From: Candidatus Methylacidiphilales bacterium
Lineage (GTDB): Bacteria; Verrucomicrobiota; Verrucomicrobiia; Methylacidiphilales; JAAUTS01
Assembly: GCA_028713655.1 (NCBI GenBank)
Contig: JAQTNW010000008.1
Span: forward strand, 1 to 64,000
Direction: 5' to 3'
Length of the DNA: 64,000 nucleotides
How positions within the stretch are numbered: position 1 is the stretch's first letter; the number at the start of each line of letters is the position of its first letter. This document shows positions 19,003 to 27,531 of the stretch, one piece after another. Made by a program: the position numbers and the translations under genes. The notes under the pieces are model-generated. The model had not been told where the DNA came from. It did not search any database and saw only the letters and a program-made list of their open reading frames with translations.

Positions 19003-19761
19003 ATGAATTATCAGCCGACCAGTAAACAAGCTGAAACTGGCCACTGCGTTCCGCTCGGAAAGTGGAACGCAAGGCTTCTGACCGACATCAAGGCAGCAGA
19101 CGGGCGGGAAGACTGCATCCGCTGCCACTATATATATGAGGTTTCCGACCCAGTTACCAAAAAAATTGTTTATGCGACTGCTTTGGAGGAGTCGCGCGCG
19201 ATTCCCGGCATGCTGTTTTTGTGCGCCTTCCTCGGAGACAAACATGTCAATTTCGGCCGGTTTGAACCCGGGGCAGATGCGGACGCGTTTGTCGCCAAAG
19301 CCCGGGAAATGGCCTGTGTGCACTTGGGCGTCAGTGGAAATAAGGAATCTTCCATACAATTCAAATTCAGGGTCTTTCTCTGCTATCTTGACCCCATGGT
19401 TGCGGAGATGCTCCAAGGGCTGCTTTCCAAGGACAGGCCCAAGGACGAAATCGGGTATGTGGTGCAGGAACCCGACACCATTAATGCTGATAGTTCCAAA
19501 AGGGCCCGGACTCTAATGATCAAGGCTGGCCAGGCGCACCGGGGAGGGGCGATTGATCTGATTGTTCTCGGAGTCAATAATGCGTTTGAGCAGCCAACGG
19601 TACAATTTTTAGCTGGTATGCTACGCTGTCCCATTTGGGCAATACTGACTACGGAAACCGAAAATTTGGAAGAAAACCTGCGTAAAAGCGGAGTGTCAGA
19701 AGTTTTTCGACCGACAGAAATGAAAGCTCTGGAAATGGCTTTCAAAGAAAGACTGAAATGA
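19003..19761 (+). CDS. Hypothetical protein, 252 aa
   Basis: I do not recognise a family. The product has no signal peptide or membrane segment and is probably cytoplasmic. The N-terminal half is rich in Cys/His near residues 35-45 (GREDCIRCHYIYEV), and the C-terminal 130 residues look like an alpha/beta domain (FLCYLDPMVAEMLQ, IDLIVLGVNNAFEQP, CPIWAILTTE, VSEVFRPTEMKALEMAF) with some resemblance to a receiver-like or Rossmann-type fold, but no phosphoacceptor pattern is evident. It sits 18 nt after the Sel1-repeat gene, and its stop codon overlaps a possible downstream ATG in an ATGA, which suggests coupling into the polysaccharide-export genes. Confidence 0.65.
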   Translation: MNYQPTSKQAETGHCVPLGKWNARLLTDIKAADGREDCIRCHYIYEVSDPVTKKIVYATALEESRAIPGMLFLCAFLGDKHVNFGRFEPGADADAFVAKAREMACVHLGVSGNKESSIQFKFRVFLCYLDPMVAEMLQGLLSKDRPKDEIGYVVQEPDTINADSSKRARTLMIKAGQAHRGGAIDLIVLGVNNAFEQPTVQFLAGMLRCPIWAILTTETENLEENLRKSGVSEVFRPTEMKALEMAFKERLK

Positions 19762-19776
19762 TACACATCGAAGCCC

Positions 19777-20241
19777 GTGCTTGTGACAACCGCCAAGGAC
19801 ACATTTGGGGAGGCCGCATGCCGTATTATTTTGAAAAATTGTTGTATTTGCAAATACCGCCTGATTTTGGTTTTGTTATTCATGCTGGTAGCGCCTACGG
19901 GCTGGCTTTACGCCCAAACAGAAACGGCAACTCCGAATCCACCCAAGTCCCTGCAAGCAACGACAACTGCGAGTCGCAAATTCAGTATTCTCGGACAGGT
20001 ACAAAAACCGGGGTGCTATGAGATTCCGGCCAATACACATGTAAGCATCATTGATGCAATCTCACTGGCTGGGGGATACACACGAACGGCGGCCCAGAAT
20101 TCCGTCACGGTCAAGCGAGTGGTCAATGGCAAGCCCACGATCTTAAAAGTCAGAGCAGGTGATATGGCTCACAGTCCCGATGCCGCGCCCTTCGAGGTTC
20201 TTCCCGGCGATATTATCAAGGTACCAGAGAGCTGGTACTAA
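19777..20241 (+). CDS. Single-SLBB-domain secreted protein (polysaccharide export related)
   Basis: Up to 154 aa. A hydrophobic segment (LILVLLFMLVAPTGWLYAQ) is a convincing signal peptide. The mature part contains one SLBB domain: FSILGQVQKPGCYEIPANTH, then IIDAISLAGGYTRTAAQNSV and EVLPGDIIKVPESWY. SLBB domains occur in Wza-type outer-membrane polysaccharide exporters; a lone SLBB protein may be an accessory part. The true start is uncertain: the GTG at 19777 lacks a Shine-Dalgarno, and a TTG at 19831 would give a tidier signal peptide. A well-placed GGGGAGG/ATG at 19818 belongs to a different frame. Confidence 0.7.
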   Translation: MLVTTAKDTFGEAACRIILKNCCICKYRLILVLLFMLVAPTGWLYAQTETATPNPPKSLQATTTASRKFSILGQVQKPGCYEIPANTHVSIIDAISLAGGYTRTAAQNSVTVKRVVNGKPTILKVRAGDMAHSPDAAPFEVLPGDIIKVPESWY

Positions 20242-20311
20242 CAGCCTTTTGAGAAACACAGGCCGATGTGGTTGGACACTCGTCCTTCCATTTCCGACTG
20301 CGCTAGGGGGC

Positions 20312-21778
20312 TTAAGGACTGGTGACCGGAATTTGGGGAGGGGGATCCGGCGGGATACCCAACTGATTGTTGACGGCATCGCTTAATCCCTGTGGAACCG
20401 GCGTCTCAGGAAGATAAAACTGCGTGACGGTGTTTCCAAAGGCGCTGATCTCGGAAGCAGTAAAAGGCGCCCCGCTGGGACCGCTGTCTGCCGCCAGTTG
20501 AACAATGGGAACTTCCTGGGTCAGCAGCGCGGCGGCGAATTTGCGGATGCTGAAGCCGCTCCCATTGCCCCAGGCAGAGGCAATGGCCTTTTTGGGAATA
20601 AAACGGAACATAATATAGCGGACCGGTGTCATGTCAAAGTTAACCGCCATCCGGCGTGGGCCACCGGACATTTCGATGGTCCGGTAAGGCTTTGTTTTGT
20701 CAAAAAATGCGGGGGGAATGGTCAGGCTGGGAGGCGCGCTCAGGCGGATCTGGGCCAGGAAGATTGGCAGCCCGCTGGTTCCGGAGGATGATCCGTACGG
20801 CAGAAAACCCGCGACATCGGAAGAATCTTCCCCCGGCAAACGGTAGAGCAGATAAATATTCAGATCACCGGGAGGGGAGGTAAATGTTCCCGAAATGCGC
20901 CGCAGCGGCGTGGTGCTGGACAAATCCAATATCAGGCAGGGATGCGGATCATCCGGGGCAAAACTGTAGCTTGTGCTGATATTATTATCGATCATGTAGT
21001 TCGCATCGGAAAGTTTGTTGCCCGGTCCTGTTGAACTCACATATGCGACCGAGGATTTGGCCGTGTACAATGCGGAATAGCTGTAGTTGACAATTTGCTC
21101 CACAGGCTGCTGGGCATCAACCACCTCCGGCTTGCCCCGAAGACCGTAGTTTTTGGCGGTGCCAAACAAACCGAACGCCCGGATTTCCCCGGGGATCGAA
21201 ACGTCAAAGGTCACTTTCACATATCGCGCATCCGCCATGGTAAAATGGCATTCGTACGCATGATCTTTGGCAAAAGTTATAATCTGGCCCGCAGGACGCC
21301 AATCGGGACTGTTAAAATCCAAGTCATTTTTCGAGAGAAAGACCGAAAATTTTCCGGCACACTTGTAATTTTGAAAATTAAAGAAATCGAGCGGGTAGGT
21401 TTGAGGTAATGATATAATATAAGAAGTTTTCCCGGACAGCAGCGGAGTGCTAATGCTTTGATCGTCGGAAATCAAAGTCATTCCGGTATTCGAACGGCTC
21501 TCGTCCTTCTCGTCATCAACAATTTTTTGTGTCGCCTGGGTTGGCCGGTCTGATTTGATATGCGCCCCCAGATTGATCCTCGCCAGATTCAGCGGGTACG
21601 TGGCGCGTTTGATTTCATTCAAGTCCGGCGTTTTTTTCAAAACATCTGCCGCCACTTGCTGGGCAAATGTTGTGAAGTAAAGCAAAGCCAAGGCATACAA
21701 CGAAAGACCAACACCGCGCGCAACCCTCGCCTTGGAATATCCGCTTTTTTGGAAAGTGTCCTTTTTTTGCGTAATCAT
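20312..21778 (-). CDS. Membrane-anchored discoidin-like (F5/8 type C-like) protein
   Basis: About 488 aa from the ATG at 21778; upstream codons of the same frame are Arg-rich and implausible. A single hydrophobic segment near residues 20-45 (GVGLSLYALALLYFTTFAQQ) acts as a signal or anchor. Residues of about 90-220 and 225-330 look like two beta-sandwich modules with coagulation-factor 5/8-type features: DFFNFQNYKCAG, DARYVKVTFD, and then LSDANYMIDNNISTSYSF followed by PCLILDLSSTTPLRRI. Such modules usually bind carbohydrate. It is transcribed opposite to the flanking export genes. The C-terminus is Pro-rich (PPDPPPQIPVTSP). A role in surface-polysaccharide binding is inferred from context. 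Confidence 0.65.
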   Translation of the reverse strand: MITQKKDTFQKSGYSKARVARGVGLSLYALALLYFTTFAQQVAADVLKKTPDLNEIKRATYPLNLARINLGAHIKSDRPTQATQKIVDDEKDESRSNTGMTLISDDQSISTPLLSGKTSYIISLPQTYPLDFFNFQNYKCAGKFSVFLSKNDLDFNSPDWRPAGQIITFAKDHAYECHFTMADARYVKVTFDVSIPGEIRAFGLFGTAKNYGLRGKPEVVDAQQPVEQIVNYSYSALYTAKSSVAYVSSTGPGNKLSDANYMIDNNISTSYSFAPDDPHPCLILDLSSTTPLRRISGTFTSPPGDLNIYLLYRLPGEDSSDVAGFLPYGSSSGTSGLPIFLAQIRLSAPPSLTIPPAFFDKTKPYRTIEMSGGPRRMAVNFDMTPVRYIMFRFIPKKAIASAWGNGSGFSIRKFAAALLTQEVPIVQLAADSGPSGAPFTASEISAFGNTVTQFYLPETPVPQGLSDAVNNQLGIPPDPPPQIPVTSP

Positions 21779-21979
21779 GCGTGTTCTCGTAGCTCTTTGT
21801 CTCCTTCCCCCTTTTAACCTATCCGAGGCTGTAGTATTTGACAATCCGTAAAAGAGAGGCCAGTACTATGGGGTCAGGGCATGTCTCAAAGGGAATTAAA
21901 GGGAGTTTTTACTGTAAACTTCGTATTTACATGATCTAAATGTTCTATAATGTGCTAATTAGTAGGAAAATCCATCTGC

Positions 21980-22003
21980 AAAAGGCGGATAAACCGCCGT
22001 TTT
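21980..22003. promoter_or_regulatory. Short symmetrical hairpin upstream of the export genes
   Basis: GGCGG (21984-21988) pairs with CCGCC (21994-21998) around a 5-nt A/T loop, flanked by AAAA on one side and TTTT (after one extra G) on the other. It would look like a small intrinsic terminator in either direction. It lies between two divergent genes, so it may act as an attenuator in the leader of the barrel gene rather than as an end-of-gene terminator. Confidence 0.35.
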
Positions 22004-22111
22004 GGGGAATTCCATATAAAATGGGCAAATAATAGTTTCGCGACCAATTCAATTGATGTGAATGCCGGGAGAACAGGAAGACGTCTTTCCCACGAAAACG
22101 GGGGGAAAGTA

Positions 22112-23404
22112 GTGAAGACTTGTGGACTGAAATACTTTTCAGGGCGCCTGTCATTTCTTTTTTATTTTCTTTATCTGCTTGCGCCTGCGTATGCCTATGA
22201 TGGGTCGTATAATGGGGCTTATAATGCAAGGGGGCCTGACATCGGTGTGCTGGGCGAAAGAACAACATTCCCCCATAGTGCCGACGATTCCTACAACATC
22301 AAAGCCGGCCCGATCGAGATGAAAGTATCGGCGGGTCTTCGTACGACCTACAGCGATAACATCGGTTTGTCGGAATTCAATCGGATGGAGGATGTCATTT
22401 TCAGCCCCTATGTGAACTTGTCCGCAACCTGGCCCATGACTGAATACAACACCCTGCGAATCGGCCTGGGGGTTGCCTACTATAAATATCTCATGCATTC
22501 CCAGTTTGACAGTAATGGCCCGATTCTAAGCCAGAATACCAACACCGACACCGGGGTTGATTTTACCATACTGGCGGGTGATTTCCGTTTCATTATATAT
22601 GACCACATTGCGTATGAACAGGATCCGCTGCAAAACGGCACCTTAAGCAACACTGTGAACTTCGGAGAACTGATCAATACCGCGGGTGTGCATGGAAATT
22701 GGGATCTGAACGATCTGCAGCTTTCCCTCGGCGTTGCGCAGCAAAACACAATTTCGACTGAAGGTTCATTCGATTACCTGAACCGATCTTCGCAGATTAT
22801 CGACGGGGCCGCCACCTTCCAACTCGGGCCTGCCACATTTGCCGGGATTCAAGCCTCGACTGCTCTTACCGCCTATGAGCAGGGCGTTCAAAACAACAAC
22901 ACGAGATTTTCGGTCGGACCGTTTTTCCGGACAAAAGTCACCAATTATCTCGATTTTGATGCCGGGGCGGCGTTTGAATTGGGCGAGTTCAGCAGGGGTG
23001 GAAGCAACGGAGATAACAGCGATCTGTCGAGTTACAGCGCTTATGCCGGGTTGCATCACCGCCTGAACCGGCACGTCAGCCATTCTCTGACAGCCACGCG
23101 ATTCATCGACCTTGGCACCATTTCCAACTATGTCGAGACTTGGAGGGTAGAACACAATGCCAGTTGGACGGTTTTGAACAATGTTTCATTGGGCACCAAT
23201 CTCTTTGTCGAGTTTTCTGATGAATCGGGAGGCATCCTGGCCGACAGCTACACCCGCTACGGCGGCGGACTTTCACTGGGATACCGCCTGACGGAGCAAA
23301 CTTTTTCAACGCTCAGTTACAATTATATCGAAAAAGAGTCCCGGATTCCGGGCTATAGCTATTATCAAAACTCCGTCACCCTGGATATTCAGTATAATTT
23401 CTAA
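22112..23404 (+). CDS. Outer-membrane beta-barrel protein of the polysaccharide export locus
   Basis: About 430 aa. The GTG at 22112 follows a GGGGGG stretch at 6 nt and opens on Lys/Arg residues and a hydrophobic signal (LSFLFYFLYLLAPAYA). A longer frame from 22058 would put a charged tail before it. The mature protein is a series of amphipathic beta strands with aromatic girdles (IEMKVSAGLRTTYSDNIGLS, YNTLRIGLGVAYYKYLMH, HSLTATRFIDLGT) and ends with the aromatic C-terminal signature SVTLDIQYNF typical of BAM substrates. Similar barrel proteins lie beside wza/wzc-type genes in exopolysaccharide loci, where they may serve as export channels. The Wza-like gene starts 37 nt downstream. Confidence 0.82.
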   Translation: MKTCGLKYFSGRLSFLFYFLYLLAPAYAYDGSYNGAYNARGPDIGVLGERTTFPHSADDSYNIKAGPIEMKVSAGLRTTYSDNIGLSEFNRMEDVIFSPYVNLSATWPMTEYNTLRIGLGVAYYKYLMHSQFDSNGPILSQNTNTDTGVDFTILAGDFRFIIYDHIAYEQDPLQNGTLSNTVNFGELINTAGVHGNWDLNDLQLSLGVAQQNTISTEGSFDYLNRSSQIIDGAATFQLGPATFAGIQASTALTAYEQGVQNNNTRFSVGPFFRTKVTNYLDFDAGAAFELGEFSRGGSNGDNSDLSSYSAYAGLHHRLNRHVSHSLTATRFIDLGTISNYVETWRVEHNASWTVLNNVSLGTNLFVEFSDESGGILADSYTRYGGGLSLGYRLTEQTFSTLSYNYIEKESRIPGYSYYQNSVTLDIQYNF

Positions 23405-23440
23405 GAGACTGCCGCGAGATTTTTCGCTACAGTCCGTGCT

Positions 23441-24373
23441 GTGAAGCCATCCTGTGCGATTCTATTGCTCGTGCTTGCGGCGACTTTTGCCAGGGCTCAA
23501 GCCCAGAACGTCAACACGTTGGCGACACCGCCAACCCGGCCTCCGGATCCGATGTCCCTTTTGGATGACACAACCAAATTGAATGTCGGCGATCAAATCA
23601 CGTTCCGCGTGGTGGAAGACCAGGATCCGGCGGTACCGTTGCAGGTCATGGATTCGGGCGAGGTCGAATTTCCCTATCTGGGGCGCTTTCCCGTTGCGGG
23701 AAAAACCTGCCACGCTCTTGCACTGGATCTCAAAAAGGCCCTGGAGAAAGACCTGTATTACCACGCCACCGTGATGATTGCGATCGATGCGCAAAGGAAA
23801 TCACGCGGTAAAATCTATTTGTTCGGCGGCATCGCCAGGCAGGGACCGCTTGACATTCCGGTGGATGAAATATTCACTCTGAGCAAGGCCGTGGTGCGGG
23901 CGGGCGGACTGGTGGCCGGGGCGGATCGAACCAGCGTCAGAATCGAGCGTAAAAAAGGCGACAAACCGGATGAAAAGCAGACCATTACAACCGATCTCAG
24001 CAAGGTCTTGGACCAGGGCAGGACCGACCTCGATCCGATTTTGGAGCCTAACGATGTGGTCATCGTTTCACAACTCGGATCCTTGGGCAAAATCACCGTG
24101 GTTGGAAAAGTTGGAAGGCCCGGCGTCCAGGAAATTCCGCCCGGCGAACCTTACACCGCAAGCAAGGCGATCATGGCTGCCGGAGGGTTTGCCGATTTTG
24201 CAAACAAGGGCAAAGTCAAAATTGTCCGCAAGACAGGGCCCAAGCCAGAGGACAAAACCGAGATCCTGGTGGATGTGGGGGCCGTTCTGGAAAAGGGCGA
24301 ATTCCAAAAGGATGCGGAGCTTAAAGACGGTGATTTTATCATAGTTCAGGAACGAATCTTCAATTTCAACTGA
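23441..24373 (+). CDS. Polysaccharide biosynthesis/export protein (Wza/GumB-like)
   Basis: 310 aa starting at GTG, with a signal peptide (MKPSCAILLLVLAATFARAQ). No lipobox Cys is evident after it, unlike E. coli Wza. The polysaccharide-export domain spans about residues 45-125 (LNVGDQITFRVVEDQDPAVP, VMDSGEVEFPYLGRFPVAGK) and is followed by two SLBB domains (IYLFGGIARQGPLDIP, about 128-205; ITVVGKVGRPGVQEIPPGE, about 217-300). The family forms the periplasm-spanning outer-membrane channel for capsule or exopolysaccharide. Its stop overlaps the start of the Wzc-like gene by one base (TGATG), so the two are translationally coupled, as expected for functional partners. Confidence 0.92.
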   Translation: MKPSCAILLLVLAATFARAQAQNVNTLATPPTRPPDPMSLLDDTTKLNVGDQITFRVVEDQDPAVPLQVMDSGEVEFPYLGRFPVAGKTCHALALDLKKALEKDLYYHATVMIAIDAQRKSRGKIYLFGGIARQGPLDIPVDEIFTLSKAVVRAGGLVAGADRTSVRIERKKGDKPDEKQTITTDLSKVLDQGRTDLDPILEPNDVVIVSQLGSLGKITVVGKVGRPGVQEIPPGEPYTASKAIMAAGGFADFANKGKVKIVRKTGPKPEDKTEILVDVGAVLEKGEFQKDAELKDGDFIIVQERIFNFN

Positions 24374-26487
24374 TGAACCAATTCGATCTCAACAAGCCGC
24401 AGGTCATGGCCACATGGTCTGCGTCTTTTTTTACAAAGCTGCACCGCTACCGGACGCTCCTCAAGAGGCGTTGGTGGGTGTTGTTGGCGAGCCTCGCCGT
24501 CTGCATTGCCTATCAGTCCGTCAAAATCGCCCAGACGGCGCCGATTTATATTTCAAGGTCAAAAATGATGGTAAGCCCGCGCATCAGCGTGATGGACAAA
24601 GTTTCGTACAGCGAAGAACTGAACAGCTTTATCGGCACCCAGATTGAACTCATGCGTGGGGCCGAAGTCCACACCCGCGCCATGAACCGCGTCAAGGCCG
24701 TCCAACCCGAATTGCCCCAGAGCGCCGTCGGCCTGGACGTCTATCAAACACCCCGGACCTCGATTTTTGAATTTACCGCCACGGGTTCGGAACCCCGGTT
24801 TACCCAGGCGTACCTGGACGCGGTCATGCGCGAATTCATCAAATACAAGGATGAAATGCGTTCTCAAACCTCGGACAAAACACTGTCCTCCCTGACGGAG
24901 CAACTGCTGCGCCTGGACAAGGAGCTCAAGGAATACCAGGAAAAGCTTTTTGACTTTCAAAAGCAAAACGATGTCATTTTCCTGCAGGAACAGGGAAACA
25001 CGGCGGCGCAATATCTCGCCAATCTGGACCGCGAAATGGCGGATATGAAAAAGGAGTACCAGTTGTTGGACCTGCTCAGTTTTGAAGACAACCTGCGCCG
25101 CGCAAATCTGGCGGCGCAGAAGGACCAGCAAGCGGCGGGAAAAACCCCGGCGCCCGGTAATCCCAACAATCCAGACTCCGACAACTCCTATATCCAGGAA
25201 GGGCCGGAAAGCGATTATCTGAAAACAAAAAAGGAACTCCAGATTCTCAATTCCAACCTTGATGAATTGTCGGTCAATCTAAAGCCGCTCCACCCCAAAA
25301 TCATCAAGATGAAGAGCGATATTGCGCGCCAGGAACGCTTGCTGGAAATTTACAAGACGCAGGGGATTGAACAGTTGAAGGCGCGCCAGAACACCCTCAA
25401 GGTCCGCCTGGAAAATGCCGCCAAAATCAGGAGCGAATATGAGCCCAAGGCGCTCGATTCCAGCCGTAAAATGGCTGACTATGCGCGGCTCAAGGCCGAT
25501 GTCGAGCGGGTCAAAGGCCTTTATAACCGGCTGCTGGATACAGTGCAGAATATCGATGTCAGCTCCAATATCAACCAGACTGAAATTGAGATTCTGGAGT
25601 TTGCAACCGCTCCACAATCCACCCGCCCCGACTTTATGAAGGGAGTCCTCACAGGCGCAATTGTGGGGTTTGTTATCGGGATCGGGATTCTGTTTCTACT
25701 CGACCGGATCGATGACCGCGTTAATTCCTTCACTGAATTGCGGGAGTATTTTGACGAGCAGGTGCTTGGCCAGATACCCTTGGAATCCGCCTCGGGCGGC
25801 AAACGCGTTGAGATACTCAAACGGGAAGATTCCCGGCAGGTTTATTCGGAGGCATTCCGCAATATCCGCTCTTCCCTGATGTACATGGCAGTCGAAGGAG
25901 AACGCCCTAAAACCATTTTGGTTACCAGCGCCATTCCCAATGAAGGGAAATCCACCGTGTCCTGCAACCTCGCGATCACCATGGCTTTTGCCGGGTCCCG
26001 CGTCCTGCTGATTGACGCCGACATGCGGAAGGGATTGCTTCACGCGGAGCTGAACATCCCTGCAACACCAGGACTTTCAGAGATTCTCGCACAGAAAATG
26101 AGCTGGCAGGAAGTGGTTTCCCAGACCCCTTATGAGAATCTTCACTTCATTCCACGCGGGCATGCGAGCGCCCAGGTGGGGGAACTGTTGCTCAACCCGG
26201 CAACCATTTTGTTTCTCCAGCACGTGCGGAATGAGTACGACTATGTGATCATCGACAGCGCGCCGATTCTTGCCACCGACGACACACCGAGCCTGGCGCC
26301 TAAAATTGACGGGACGCTCATGGTGCTGCGGGCCTCGCACACCTCCATGCGCCTGAGCCGGAACTCCCTGGACGCGCTGTACCAACGCCAGGTGAACGTG
26401 CTAGGCATTGTTTTCAATTGCATCGACACCAATCTGCCTGACTACTATCACTACCAGTATTACAAATATTATTATTCCTCAACCTAG
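24373..26487 (+). CDS. Wzc-like chain-length determinant/tyrosine autokinase
   Basis: 704 aa, an inner-membrane bacterial tyrosine kinase controlling polysaccharide chain length. A Wzz domain starts near residue 25, with a membrane segment at about 34-50 and a second at about 425-445 (GVLTGAIVGFVIGIGILFLL); long coiled coils fill the periplasmic part between them. The cytoplasmic kinase has Walker A at 519-528 (SAIPNEGKST), Walker A' near 544-552 (VLLIDADMR) and Walker B at 624-631 (YVIIDSAP). The C-terminal tail (691-701) holds eight tyrosines in a cluster, the usual autophosphorylation site. It is coupled to the Wza-like gene. Its last 9 nt overlap the convergent glycosyltransferase gene. 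Confidence 0.94.
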   Translation: MNQFDLNKPQVMATWSASFFTKLHRYRTLLKRRWWVLLASLAVCIAYQSVKIAQTAPIYISRSKMMVSPRISVMDKVSYSEELNSFIGTQIELMRGAEVHTRAMNRVKAVQPELPQSAVGLDVYQTPRTSIFEFTATGSEPRFTQAYLDAVMREFIKYKDEMRSQTSDKTLSSLTEQLLRLDKELKEYQEKLFDFQKQNDVIFLQEQGNTAAQYLANLDREMADMKKEYQLLDLLSFEDNLRRANLAAQKDQQAAGKTPAPGNPNNPDSDNSYIQEGPESDYLKTKKELQILNSNLDELSVNLKPLHPKIIKMKSDIARQERLLEIYKTQGIEQLKARQNTLKVRLENAAKIRSEYEPKALDSSRKMADYARLKADVERVKGLYNRLLDTVQNIDVSSNINQTEIEILEFATAPQSTRPDFMKGVLTGAIVGFVIGIGILFLLDRIDDRVNSFTELREYFDEQVLGQIPLESASGGKRVEILKREDSRQVYSEAFRNIRSSLMYMAVEGERPKTILVTSAIPNEGKSTVSCNLAITMAFAGSRVLLIDADMRKGLLHAELNIPATPGLSEILAQKMSWQEVVSQTPYENLHFIPRGHASAQVGELLLNPATILFLQHVRNEYDYVIIDSAPILATDDTPSLAPKIDGTLMVLRASHTSMRLSRNSLDALYQRQVNVLGIVFNCIDTNLPDYYHYQYYKYYYSST

Positions 26488-27531
26488 CGGCCCGTTCTTC
26501 GTGAGATGATGGGCCACTAGCAGCTCCTTGTAGAGCGCCAGATAGCGGGGCATCAAAACATCCCATCTGTATGCCTCATGAATTGAGGTGGCCAGAACAT
26601 CTCTGGCCCCCTCGTCCCATTCGGAAGACTGGAACCAATTCTCCAGGTTATGGCATAGCGACTTTACATCGGGCGAACAGATGTAACAACCTGCCTGCCC
26701 TTTGCAATCACCCCAAGGCGTTTGATCGGTAGTGAGGACCGGTGTTCCAACCTGCAAGGATTCCAGCACCGCCAGTCCGAAATTTTCGGAATACGAGGGC
26801 AGGCAAAACAGATCGGCCCCTTGAAAATAATCCCACCTGGCTTCCCCCCAGATTTCCCCGGTCCATTCGATTTCGGGAAGCGACCTCACATGGCTGCGGC
26901 AATAGGCTTGGAGTTGGGACAGATACCCGCTTTCTCCGCTTCCAACAATGACAAGTTTGTAGTCTCTAATTCCCTTTTTATGCAATTCCCTCAATGCTTG
27001 TAATAGCAAGTGCAGGCCCTTTTTGGGATGGACCCGGGACAAAAACAATATCACCTTGCGGTCCCACCCCAGTCTTTTGCGCGCCGCGCTGTAGTCCGGC
27101 CCCTTGATGGAAGGCAATCCCAGCGGAATCATTTCAACCTTCCGGCCTGGCAACAGCTTAAGAATATTGCCGGCTTCCATTCGGCTGGTGGCAAGAATGC
27201 AGGAAGCGTTACCCAAAAAATTCTTTTCGAATAGGTGGTAATACGGCCACTTCTTCCACGTTTTCTGCCTCAAAGACCAGGGTTCAAGCATGCCGTGGGG
27301 TGAAATCAGATAAGGCCTGCCCTCACTCCGGCATGATTTTGCCACCGCCCTCCACGCCGGCTGCCAAAGTCCATGAAAATGCACCAGATTGACGCCGGTC
27401 AAATCAACGCCCGGGCCGGCCACCCTCACATCCACACCGCTCAATTCCAGCCGCGTTTTCAGCCGGGATACGGCGGCATCCAATCCACCCTTGGATTTTT
27501 CGCCAAAAAGCTGGTAAAATGCAATTTTCAT
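26479..27531 (-). CDS. GT4-family glycosyltransferase
   Basis: 350 aa, a GT-B-fold enzyme transferring a sugar from a nucleotide donor to a growing lipid-linked or surface glycan. An N-terminal Rossmann start (MKIAFYQLFGEKSKGG), acceptor-site ISPHGMLEPW (about 76-85), donor-site LSRVHPKKG (164-172) and the EX7E motif Glu249/Glu257 (ENFGLAVLE) are all in place. The ATG overlaps the previous stop (ATGA). It is the last gene of the large minus-strand operon, and its 3' end overlaps the convergent Wzc-like gene by 9 nt. Sugar specificity cannot be read. Confidence 0.9.
   Translation of the reverse strand: MKIAFYQLFGEKSKGGLDAAVSRLKTRLELSGVDVRVAGPGVDLTGVNLVHFHGLWQPAWRAVAKSCRSEGRPYLISPHGMLEPWSLRQKTWKKWPYYHLFEKNFLGNASCILATSRMEAGNILKLLPGRKVEMIPLGLPSIKGPDYSAARKRLGWDRKVILFLSRVHPKKGLHLLLQALRELHKKGIRDYKLVIVGSGESGYLSQLQAYCRSHVRSLPEIEWTGEIWGEARWDYFQGADLFCLPSYSENFGLAVLESLQVGTPVLTTDQTPWGDCKGQAGCYICSPDVKSLCHNLENWFQSSEWDEGARDVLATSIHEAYRWDVLMPRYLALYKELLVAHHLTKNGPLG

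Noticed and set aside
21838-21869. TTGACA followed by TACTAT as a promoter for the export genes
   Set aside because: The spacing is about 20 nt, too long for a convincing sigma-70 promoter, and the distance to the barrel gene is large.
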